Shown piece by piece: positions 4,484 to 12,400 of a stretch of DNA of 31,010 nucleotides (position 1 is its first letter; the number at the start of each line of letters is the position of its first letter). The position numbers and the translations under genes are program-made. The notes below the pieces were generated by a model. It searched no databases and was not told the DNA's origin. It worked only from the letters and a program-made list of their open reading frames with translations. Source of the stretch: a virus; the IMG/VR virus record IMGVR_UViG_3300017941_000030, positions 1 through 31,010 of that record; one strand, written 5' to 3'.

Positions 4484-5123
4484 ACTGCTCAACGTAGTAG
4501 ATCGCGTAGGTGTACAGAGCCGTGGTCGTCGCAGCCTGCGAGACCAGCGACAGCGCCGAGCCAGGAGGAATGACCAGCATCCCATCGTAGTCTTTGGTGA
4601 TGAGCGAAGGGACGACCGTCGGTGCGCCAGTCCCAAGACCAATGCCGGTGCTGGTGAAGAATACAGGGGCGGCCGTGAAGGTGATGGCGATAGGCGCCCA
4701 CTTCACCGCTCCCACTTTTCCACCACCCACCAGACAGTTCGCGGTCGCTACGAGGGTCGCAGTTGCAATCGGGGCACCGGTTGCGATGGTAGCGCCCGCA
4801 GGTGCCAAAGAAACCCACGACAGAGCCGTCGGAGCCGTAGCACCCGATACCCATGCCAGTTCGATCCTCACGATCTCCGCGTTGACTCCCGAGCCCATGG
4901 GGTTCCACAGCGTCGGGATGTTGTTGCCGACGATGACAATCGCCGCACCACCCGTTGCGCTGGAAGCCACGTACATATTCCCACGAGAAGCCTGCTCGTA
5001 AAACTTTCCGTGAGACTCAGCCACGACCATCGAACCGTCGCGGCCGAACCGTGTCAGAGCCGCCGGCGCGTTCCCGTCGGCCATCGTGTTTGTGCCGACG
5101 AATCCATCAAGTCTAAAACCCAT
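4476..5123 (-). CDS. Tandem paralogue 3 of a beta-rich, probable virion protein
   Basis: A 215-aa protein, the most diverged of three adjacent paralogues. Shared landmarks are FVG near residue 8, GRDGS (27-31), HGKFY (38-42), NMYVA (49-53), LWNP-x-GSGV (72-80) and DYDG-x-x-x-x-PP near the C-terminus. The middle (about 90-150) differs most and is rich in Ala, Thr and Gly. AGGAGGAAA lies upstream of the ATG. The beta-rich, low-charge composition and the position after the tail genes suggest a surface or appendage protein of the virion, but I do not recognise a named family. It is followed by a structured region and then the lysis genes. Confidence 0.75.
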   Translation of the reverse strand: MGFRLDGFVGTNTMADGNAPAALTRFGRDGSMVVAESHGKFYEQASRGNMYVASSATGGAAIVIVGNNIPTLWNPMGSGVNAEIVRIELAWVSGATAPTALSWVSLAPAGATIATGAPIATATLVATANCLVGGGKVGAVKWAPIAITFTAAPVFFTSTGIGLGTGAPTVVPSLITKDYDGMLVIPPGSALSLVSQAATTTALYTYAIYYVEQSV

Positions 5124-5186
5124 AGTGAGTTTCCTCCTTAGAGGCTATTGCCTCCGTCTATTGTTTCGACTGACATACGTCAGCCG
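5124..5186 (-). other. Intergenic spacer with two small hairpins
   Basis: The gap between paralogues 2 and 3 holds CTGAC-ATAC-GTCAG (5170-5183), and GAGGC-TATT-GCCTC just before the Shine-Dalgarno of the next gene. Neither has a T-tract, so they look like mRNA processing or stability elements, not terminators. Confidence 0.35.
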
Positions 5187-5855
5187 TTACGCTCCCATAC
5201 CAGGGAACGGATTCTCCACATAGAAAATGTTCACATGGAACGTGGTCACGCTCGCCACCGTTCCCAACATGACAATTGCCTGACCCGGGGGAACGATGAG
5301 AAGCCCATCGTAGTCAACGCGAATCGAGAACGGAGGATACGTCGCTGCACCGAGCCATGTGTCCTGCGAGATTCCCGTCCCCATGAGATACCCGAAGAAA
5401 GCCGCGATCCTCGTATTCGCTACCGAATAGCGAGCTTGCGAGACTTTGCCGCTCCCCCACAGCATGTTGATCGGGGCAATATTGGTGAACGCCGGGAGAG
5501 CACCTGCCGTTCCTGCTTCTGCCCCTGCATATCCTGAGTACCACAGGAAGGCGCTCGGAGTGGCCGGGGTGACTGCGGTTTGCGTCATTTCCAATCGAAT
5601 GACTTCCAGACAAACCCCGCTTCCCATCGGGTTCCACAAGATAGGCACGTTGGTCAACGTGGCCACTGCTTTCATCGTGATGGCCGTGGGGTTGGTGGCA
5701 ACGTACATGTTCCCGCGTTTTGCCGCCTGATAAAACTTCCCGTGGTTTTGAGAGACCACGAGAGACCCGTCTCGCCCCATCCTCAGAGGGATGTCCTCAT
5801 GGGCGCCATCCGTGAGGTTAGAGGGTCCGACAAATGTGTCTACTTTAAGTCCCAT
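5187..5855 (-). CDS. Tandem paralogue 2 of a beta-rich, probable virion protein
   Basis: A 222-aa protein with the same skeleton as its neighbours: FVG, GRDGS (28-31 region), HGKFY (39-42 region), NMYVA and LWNPMGSGV. The second half is closer to paralogue 1 than to paralogue 3: GSGKVSQARYS, LMGTGISQDTW, ATYPPFSIRVDYDGLLIVPP and a C-terminal FYVENPFPG. AGGAGCC lies 5 bases before the ATG. It begins 2 bases after the stop of paralogue 1. Conserved ends with a variable middle suggest a common fold with different exposed loops. A receptor-contacting or decoration role is inference. Confidence 0.75.
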   Translation of the reverse strand: MGLKVDTFVGPSNLTDGAHEDIPLRMGRDGSLVVSQNHGKFYQAAKRGNMYVATNPTAITMKAVATLTNVPILWNPMGSGVCLEVIRLEMTQTAVTPATPSAFLWYSGYAGAEAGTAGALPAFTNIAPINMLWGSGKVSQARYSVANTRIAAFFGYLMGTGISQDTWLGAATYPPFSIRVDYDGLLIVPPGQAIVMLGTVASVTTFHVNIFYVENPFPGMGA

Positions 5856-5857
5856 GG

Positions 5858-6529
5858 TTAGGCTCCTATTGTGCCGGGGTACGCTGACTCGATGAAGAAG
5901 ATGTTGAGGAAATACAAGCCACCCGTCAGCACCGTGGCGGTAATGGAGACCGCCGAGTTAGGGGGAACAAGGAACATCCCGTCGTAATCGATATTGTATG
6001 TCATGGGCGGATAAGTGCTCGCTGCGGTCCAGGTGTCCTGAGAGATTCCCATGCCCATGAGATACGTGGGGGCAGCCGCATAAGCAGTGTCCTGACTGTA
6101 CCTGGCCTTGGATACCCTTCCACTGCCCAGAAGCAAGTTCACGGGCGGGATATTGGTGCCCGCAGTGATGGGGCCTGCTGTCCCGGGTTCTGCTCCTGCC
6201 GGTTGTGTGATCCTCCACTGGAAGGCCGAAGGCGCGTCGGGGGTATCAATCGTCTTGGTGAGCTGCACCTTGACGATCTCGACCATGACCCCGCTTCCCG
6301 AAGGGTTCCACAAACACTGGTGGGGACCCGCCAGCGCCGCTACGAGAAACTGAAGCGGTGTCCCACTGGTGGCAACGAATCCCTGTCCTCGCACACATGC
6401 CTCGTAGAACTTCCCGTGCGATTCGTGGACGATGAGACTCCCATCCCGACCGAACCGGAGGAGATTGTCCTCCCTGCCACCGTCAACGAGAGGGTTGATT
6501 CCTACGAATCCATCAAGTTTAAAACCCAT
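5858..6529 (-). CDS. Tandem paralogue 1 of a beta-rich, probable virion protein
   Basis: A 223-aa protein, first of the three in transcription order. It has MGFKLDGFVG at the N-terminus, GRDGS, HGKFYEA, LWNPSGSGV, GSGRVSKARYS, LMGMGISQDTW, TYPPMTYNIDYDGMFLVPP and a C-terminal FFIESAYPG. The gene follows the 145-aa protein by 10 bases and probably shares its mRNA from the promoter at 7000-7027. No enzyme motif or signal peptide is seen. The three copies are too diverged at DNA level to be a very recent duplication. Confidence 0.75.
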   Translation of the reverse strand: MGFKLDGFVGINPLVDGGREDNLLRFGRDGSLIVHESHGKFYEACVRGQGFVATSGTPLQFLVAALAGPHQCLWNPSGSGVMVEIVKVQLTKTIDTPDAPSAFQWRITQPAGAEPGTAGPITAGTNIPPVNLLLGSGRVSKARYSQDTAYAAAPTYLMGMGISQDTWTAASTYPPMTYNIDYDGMFLVPPNSAVSITATVLTGGLYFLNIFFIESAYPGTIGA

Positions 6530-6539
6530 GTCTCTCTCC

Positions 6540-6977
6540 TTACGTCAGCGAGAGCGCACCGGCGTTCAACATCGACTGTGAGGGGATGTCCGTTCCGAAC
6601 GTCTGGTTCCACATCAAAATGAGCGCCAACAGATACAAGGAGATCGGATCGGCAACGTTGATGATCCCATCCACTTCGATGTTCACCACTCCGCCCTGAT
6701 TGGCGAGCGCAAGGATTTGCTCCCCATACGCGAGGCTTGCATTCAGGATAATCTGAGTCGCAGCCTGGTTGGCCGCAAGGGTCACGCTGTAAATCGAATT
6801 GTTGTAGTTGTCCTGATAGATCGTCAGCGTGACAGGGATGTTCGCAGTGTTCTGCAAGATGAATCCATAAAGGACTATCCCAGTAGGATTTGTCACTTTG
6901 TAGATAGTGTATGGTGTGGGGCTGTTTGCCGCTGGGGCTGCAACAGTTACAAGGGCGGCCGAACCAGTGATAGGCAT
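6540..6977 (-). CDS. Beta-rich hypothetical protein, probable virion component
   Basis: A 145-aa protein, low in charge and rich in Ile, Val, Asn and Thr. Its beta-prone stretches include TIYKVTNPTGIVLYGFILQNT and VTLTIYQDNYNNSIYSVTL. GGAGG lies 9 bases before the ATG at 6977. It is the first gene after a recognisable promoter and leads the operon of three paralogues. No family was recognised. The composition resembles small structural proteins of phage tails or capsid surfaces. Confidence 0.65.
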   Translation of the reverse strand: MPITGSAALVTVAAPAANSPTPYTIYKVTNPTGIVLYGFILQNTANIPVTLTIYQDNYNNSIYSVTLAANQAATQIILNASLAYGEQILALANQGGVVNIEVDGIINVADPISLYLLALILMWNQTFGTDIPSQSMLNAGALSLT

Positions 6978-6999
6978 GTCTCATGTCCTCCTACACAAA

Positions 7000-7027
7000 T
7001 AAATAGCATATATAAGTATAGTTGCAA
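7000..7027 (-). promoter_or_regulatory. Candidate minus-strand promoter for the 145-aa protein and paralogue operon
   Basis: On the minus strand TTGCAA (7022-7027) is followed after 16 bases by TATTTA (7000-7005), preceded by TGC as an extended -10. It lies 23 bases upstream of the ATG in a clearly AT-rich 108-base gap. The element AGTATAGTTGCA (plus strand, 7015-7026) recurs almost unchanged at 2042-2055. Confidence 0.5.
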
Positions 7028-7052
7028 GAGGGTTTCAGTAGCTTAGAGAGAG

Positions 7053-7084
7053 TGTGTCATTTTGGCCGTATGTGTATCATTTTG
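7053..7084 (-). repeat. Two direct repeats upstream of the promoter (operator-like)
   Basis: TGTGTCATTTTG (7053-7064) and TGTATCATTTTG (7073-7084) match in 11 of 12 bases and are spaced exactly 20 bases apart, about two helical turns. They lie upstream of the -35 in the direction of transcription, where activator sites usually are. A third copy of the core, GTCATTTTG, is at 1996-2004. Confidence 0.45.
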
Positions 7085-7085
7085 T

Positions 7086-7544
7086 TTACACTATTTTCAC
7101 AATCACCTTCTGCACGAAGGCCCAGAACTTCCTCATGATATCCGGCCGATTCATGGAATCCCACACCACATTTGAAGCAACGTCCGTGAAAACTTGGCCG
7201 TTGCCCACTACAAAATGAAAACCCCCGATATTGGAGAGGGAACCCTTAAGAATCTCCTTCTCATCCGGGGCGCATTGATAATCGGCTCCGGCTATCCGGC
7301 TAAACTGCAAAGGGAACTTGTCCACGGTCTCATTCGAGGGCAAGGCGGCGAGAAAGCGGGCCCAGGAAAGAACAGAAATATTCTGATTGAGTATTTTCTG
7401 GGTCTGGAGAGACGCGACGAGGGCGTTCACCATTTCGGGAGTGTATTCGTCGGGCATGAGATAGATGCCATCAAGTACCGCGCAGGCATACTTCTCCTCC
7501 TTCAGAGTAAGCCGGGGGTCTGTCTGCCACCATCCGGTTATCAT
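7086..7544 (-). CDS. Hypothetical protein
   Basis: A 152-aa soluble protein starting MITGWWQTDPRLTLKEEKYA. The ATG overlaps the stop of the preceding gene (ATGA). It has a mixed helical N-terminal half (TPEMVNALVASLQTQKIL), a central WARFLAALP segment and a more beta-like C-terminus (GGFHFVVGNGQVFTDVASNVVW). No signal peptide, membrane segment or catalytic motif is visible. It lies between the tail fibre operon and the 145-aa structural protein. Fibre assembly or lysis are possible roles, but nothing in the sequence decides. Confidence 0.65.
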   Translation of the reverse strand: MITGWWQTDPRLTLKEEKYACAVLDGIYLMPDEYTPEMVNALVASLQTQKILNQNISVLSWARFLAALPSNETVDKFPLQFSRIAGADYQCAPDEKEILKGSLSNIGGFHFVVGNGQVFTDVASNVVWDSMNRPDIMRKFWAFVQKVIVKIV

Positions 7545-7870
7545 TCTTCTTTTTCCAAAAGGTCTTCGAGTTTTTCAGGTTTCGCAAATGCGGCTTTGGT
7601 TAGAAATGCCTCGGTCCTCACTTGATCTATGGTAACCGCCCTGACAGCTTCATCGGTCTTCCCGTTCGCCGTGCCTTCTTTTTGGACCTCCGCGATCTTT
7701 GCAATAGCTATTCCCTGTAGCTTGTTAGAGCGAAGAAGACGGAACAGCGCTGCCTTGACGATTATCATTTCTTTCGGGAGTCCCACAATTTTTCTTCCGA
7801 AAGCGATTAGGGTAGCTATCCCGATAACAGTTAGCCCGCTGAGGATTTGACCTATCGTTTCCATCATCAC
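7541..7870 (-). CDS. Small protein with one N-terminal membrane segment
   Basis: A 109-aa protein if the GTG at 7870 is used; ATG codons at 7867 and 7864 are alternatives, and the ribosome-binding site GAGAGGAAA does not decide between them. Residues about 5-25 (IGQILSGLTVIGIATLIAFG) form a likely transmembrane helix. The rest is charged and helical (AKIAEVQKEGTANGKTDEAV and EKLEDLLEKEE). It follows the tail fibre gene, where T7 has its holin gene (17.5). A holin or membrane accessory role is possible, but the better lysis candidates are at 2647-4243. Confidence 0.6.
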   Translation of the reverse strand: MMMETIGQILSGLTVIGIATLIAFGRKIVGLPKEMIIVKAALFRLLRSNKLQGIAIAKIAEVQKEGTANGKTDEAVRAVTIDQVRTEAFLTKAAFAKPEKLEDLLEKEE

Positions 7871-7889
7871 GTTGCTTTCCTCTCTGCTA

Positions 7890-9437
7890 TCATGTGTTAT
7901 ACCCGCTTAAAGAAAACTCGAATTGCAAAGAAACCTTAATTCCATTTGTGAAAATATTATTTCCAAGTCTCTTTGTAAGACCAGATTGTGCCACAGTCCA
8001 AAATCCAAAAGTAATATATCCAACACCTGATTCAATAAGAATAGTTGGGAACCCCGCCGCCCCTGCTGCACTATCAATAACATATGATCCACACAACTGT
8101 ATTGATGGAACAAGGGAAGCATCGCTTATGATACCATTGGGAAGTGACATTCTCGCCTCTACTGCTGTGGGTATTCCCGGAACAAACTGCCCTATAGCTT
8201 CCAATCTGTTTCCCACGATGGTGTAAGTTAAATTAATAGCCGTTACGACGCCGAACCCGGTGAACACTGGCGTGTAGGGCTGCTCAATGTACTTGGAGAG
8301 CGCGGCGTTCCACCCGGCGGTGGCGATTTGCCCACCTGCTCCTCCCGTACCCACGGCAACTATATTGATGGGAGTCGAAGTGATCCCATAGATAGCACCG
8401 CCGAAAGGATTAGTAATAAGACCCCCCCACGTCACACCGTTGTCATAAGAGCGGGCAGTTGTTGTTACAGTGCTTCCTATCTGGAAAATGCCGAAGTTAT
8501 AGCTGATGGAAACAAGCTGTACCACTCCGAATGGATTTGATATAAGAGCGCCCCAGGTTGCTCCATTGTCGATAGACCGTGCGATATTTCCCAAACCACT
8601 ACAGGCCACAAAGACACCATTCCCAAAGGTAACTTTCCTTATGGCATCGACTGCGGGAAATGGATTTGAAACCAACGCCCAAGTCAACCCGAGATCAGTT
8701 GAACGCGCTATTTTACCTCCCAGCCCAACAGCAATAAAGACTCCATTCCCAAACGCAACCCCTTGTATGGTTGATGCCCCAAACGGGTTTGCGATGACTG
8801 TCCAGGTAATTCCAAGGTCCGTGGATCGGGCTATGTTTGGAATCGCCCCGACTGCCACAAAAACTCCATTCCCATACGCAACGGAATTGATAAAACCACC
8901 CGTGCCCAAGATGAAGGCTCCCCAAGTCAACCCACCATCCGTCGACCTTGCCACCCCTGCCGCGTTGCCACCAATGACAAAGACTCCATTCCCATAGGCA
9001 ACACAGAAAATATCTAGTGGGCCAGCAGTGAATGGATTATTAATCAGAGCTCCCCAAGTTGCGCCATTGTCAATCGAGCGCGCCAGTTGCCCCTCTGTTC
9101 CGACCGAAGCCAATACGGTATTTCCATAAGTAACACCCAGCCAACCGGCTCCTAAACCTAGTATGGAGGGATTCGCTATCGGTCCCACCCAGTTCTGCCC
9201 TAGCTGCTGGTAGAATGTTCCACGTGCTCGCGTATCACCAAGAAATCCGGTTGTCTCTAGTTGGCCTATCGCCGCCGTCGCCGCTTGCACCTGGTTAACG
9301 AGGCCCTTGTTTATCTCCCCGCCGACATCTAGGTTGCCGTAGATCCTGACATTGCCCTTGAATTGGTCGAGTTTTACCTTGCCGCCCGAATTGCTAAAGC
9401 CCATGAGTACCACCAAAGGAAGTACGAACCATCTCAT
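7890..9437 (-). CDS. Tail fibre or spike with Asp-box beta-propeller
   Basis: A 515-aa protein. Six Asp-box (BNR) motifs of the form S-x-D-x-G-x-T-W occur at residues 121-128, 165-172, 205-212, 247-253, 288-295 and 330-337. The spacing is 35-44, as in a beta-propeller that may bind or cleave glycans. The C-terminal 130 residues (YTPVFTGFGVVTAINLTYTI, then EARMSLPNGI) match a module common at the ends of phage tail fibres. Residues 1-16 are hydrophobic. An internal ATG at 9404 (MGFSNSGG) would remove them, and is a reasonable alternative start. TAATG overlap with the 1410-aa gene and GGAGG support 9437. Position after the ejection proteins equals that of T7 gp17. Confidence 0.85.
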   Translation of the reverse strand: MRWFVLPLVVLMGFSNSGGKVKLDQFKGNVRIYGNLDVGGEINKGLVNQVQAATAAIGQLETTGFLGDTRARGTFYQQLGQNWVGPIANPSILGLGAGWLGVTYGNTVLASVGTEGQLARSIDNGATWGALINNPFTAGPLDIFCVAYGNGVFVIGGNAAGVARSTDGGLTWGAFILGTGGFINSVAYGNGVFVAVGAIPNIARSTDLGITWTVIANPFGASTIQGVAFGNGVFIAVGLGGKIARSTDLGLTWALVSNPFPAVDAIRKVTFGNGVFVACSGLGNIARSIDNGATWGALISNPFGVVQLVSISYNFGIFQIGSTVTTTARSYDNGVTWGGLITNPFGGAIYGITSTPINIVAVGTGGAGGQIATAGWNAALSKYIEQPYTPVFTGFGVVTAINLTYTIVGNRLEAIGQFVPGIPTAVEARMSLPNGIISDASLVPSIQLCGSYVIDSAAGAAGFPTILIESGVGYITFGFWTVAQSGLTKRLGNNIFTNGIKVSLQFEFSLSGYNT

Positions 9438-12400
9438 TATCCTCCCCCCGAGATTGTAGGATCAAACTGGCCGGTTCCTTCCCCAGAGTCCGCAACCGTT
9501 CCACTCACGTCTTTCAGAATCTTTATCAGCCCCTCGGTCTGACTCCTCACGGCTTTGTATGGGAGTCCTCCACGCATACCCACGAGGTTCAACAGGGTGT
9601 CAACAAACTTCGTACTTGCCTTTGCGCGGGCCACTCTCCCAGCTGCAAACAGCGAACGTATTCCGTAGCCTAGAAGCTCCTCGGCATCTTGCGCTATTTG
9701 GCCAACAACAGTTCCCCCTACCAGAGATGAACCGGAAATATATCCACGCTTCACAATCGCCCCGATATCCATCACAAGGTTTTTCCCGCCGTATACCAGC
9801 CCAGCGATGTCTGCCGCCACATCCCACCATGGGGCTTGCGTCTTTTGCCCGCGCGACTCGCGTACAATGTCCTGGATTCCCGACATGATGAGAGGCTCCG
9901 CCGCAAGAACAATGAGCGCCGTCTTCGCTGCACGGAAGTACGCCCCCGGTGTCCCGATGGCCTCGGCGTCCATGAAAGAGCGGATCATCATGTTCAGATT
10001 GGCGTTAGGTTCGCTCTGGAATGTCGTGAAAAGTCTCGCCCACGTCCCGCCCCTCTGAAGCCCCGATTGGAGCTCGGGCAGGTTTGTCGCGTGGCCATGC
10101 TGGGCAACGAACTGGCCGTATTTGATTGCCGCTTGCATCGTGGCATCGGGATCCCGGAGGAGTGTTGCCAAATCTTCATTCTTCAGCCCCGTGGCGTCCA
10201 TAACCTTCTCGGTGAGCGCCCCGCGCTTGGCCTCACGCAAGAATTGATTGATCCCCGCGTTCATGTCCACTTTCACCGCAGTCTTGGAAGCCCATTTCAA
10301 AGGGGCCATGACAACGTTTCTAATTTTGTGCGCCACCGTCTCTCCCACCGTCCGCGCGCCAAGAACGTCAGAAATCTCTTTCAACGCTCCGCTCTGCTTC
10401 ACGCTGTCGTACCACGAGGAGCCAGCTATAAGAGCCTGCTCAGTACGCCGCGGATGAATCAGAGTCTCCCCTACTCCCTTAATCCAATCGGGGAAAGGAA
10501 CATAGGACAGTGATCGAACGGAAAGAGCAAGGTTCTTCAACACGGGTGAGGGATTGAAACCGAGGAACATAAGCACGCCGCGCTGCCGGTACTTCTCTAC
10601 AATCCTGTCAGCGTGGCTTCCGAACTCACGCATCCGCGCATCGTCCTTCAAGCCCTTCCGCATGGCCTCAAGCATCCGCGTTCCCACACGCTGCTCAATA
10701 GTGTTTGAAATCACCGGATCCCATGCTACTTTCTGCGCGTTGTAAATGGGCTCAGCCATAGCCGTGTAGAGAGAGGCTGAGCGGAGAAGATGGTTGACTT
10801 CCTCGGTGGCACCGGTGAGATACAGCGGTTGCGTTGCCCCCGTTCTCTCGATAGTCATAGAATGATCGGGAGCTGCGCGTATCATGTTTTCCTGCATCCG
10901 GCTTTCAGCTATCAGCTCTTCCACGCTCTTACCTTGAGCCTGCCTCCATACACGCTTACGCCAGTAGTCTTGAAGAACTTCCATAGGGTAGCCGTGCATC
11001 CGCTCGTACACGGCATTCATGGCCTCCCCGGTTTTCTTTGTGAGGTCTTGAATGAGCCCGATGTACTCTTTCTCCTGCGGGGTCACACTATCGACAATCT
11101 GTTGCCACTCCACTTCACTGAGCTTCTGCGGCACAAAGGATTGTTTCTTTGGCCCATAGGGGAAGATGTAGCCCTTAATAAGCGACTGTCTGTTGTTCTC
11201 ATTCTGCCAATGCATGTACACAGACATTGCGGTGTCGCGCCGCATCTCGATTGCTGAACGGGTTCCATCCGAGCGGGTGAATGCCACGTCATATTTCTCG
11301 TTTGCCCATTTGTTGATGTTGATCTTGTTCTGTGTACTCCAATCAAGGAAAGGCTGTTTCCAATCACGTTCAAGTCCAAGACGGGAACTCTCCGATCCAA
11401 GTACGTCTTTCATGAACTGAAAAACCTTGCCGCGCTCGCCCAGCTTGTCAATTGCGGACCATAGCATGTCTTGATGCCCGAGGGCAGAGAACAAATCCCA
11501 TATCTTCGGTAGCCTTTCGGCAAGGCGTTCTTTGAACTGAGGAAACTCCCGGATGGTGTCTCCCACCACAGCGTCATGGCCTTTCACAAATTGGTCAAAT
11601 TGCTGGCGGGCTTCAGCAAGGGCTATCACCTGATCTCCCCGGCGAAGCGACTGACCATACTGTTCAAGATGTTTCAAGTGCATAAGACCGTCCCTGACGT
11701 TTTGCAGTTCTTCGCGCGTAAGGTCGCGCCAGTTTCTCTTTTCAAGATCGCGTATGCGCTGAAGGTCACGCGCGGGGAAAGCATGATCGGGGTGAGCCTG
11801 TATCTCATCGGCAAGAGTCGCAAGTCCTTCCATGGTCTTCTGAGTATGGCGCACCGCTGAGAAGTCACTCAGAATGGACTCGGCAATCTGTTTCACGGGA
11901 ATCTTTACCGTTTCACTCCCGCCTTCAATTGACCGGTCATATGTGATTTCAGTCGGCCACTTGTACCCTCTAAGTCCATTGAGATCCGCAATGTTCTTCC
12001 TGACACTGACCTTTGCCTTTTCGGTGATCTTATATGTCAAGAGATGAGAGCGGCCTTCCGTGATTGCCTTTTCAACTCGATTTCGTGCGGTCTCCCGTTG
12101 TGTCCTCAGTTTTTCAAGAGTCGCCTGCTCTCGATCTGTGAGCTTGGCTACCTTGCTCTGCAATCCCTCGATCTCCACGTTGAGGTTCTTGATTTCCGGG
12201 TCTTGAAGGTCGCGCTGCTCTACGGATTGAGTCTCACGGTCAAGTTGCTCGCCTTCCTTCTCACTCAAGCGCAGAACATCACCCACAAGGGGATTCTCCG
12301 GAGTGACTTCCGCAAGACGTTCGGGTTCCAGTACAACCTGCCGCTTCAAGTCCGCCGCGTTTGTTTCTTCTCTCTGTAGTTTTTCTTCTATCGCCGCTTT

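Noticed and set aside
4381-4490. A tRNA gene on the minus strand
   Set aside because: The arms have 3-, 4- and 8-base loops, no 7-bp acceptor stem forms, no T is at the position before a possible anticodon, and the first arm overlaps a coding stop.
4476-6529. A diversity-generating retroelement acting on the tandem paralogues
   Set aside because: No reverse transcriptase, template repeat or concentrated adenine-specific variation can be seen; differences are spread as in ordinary divergence.
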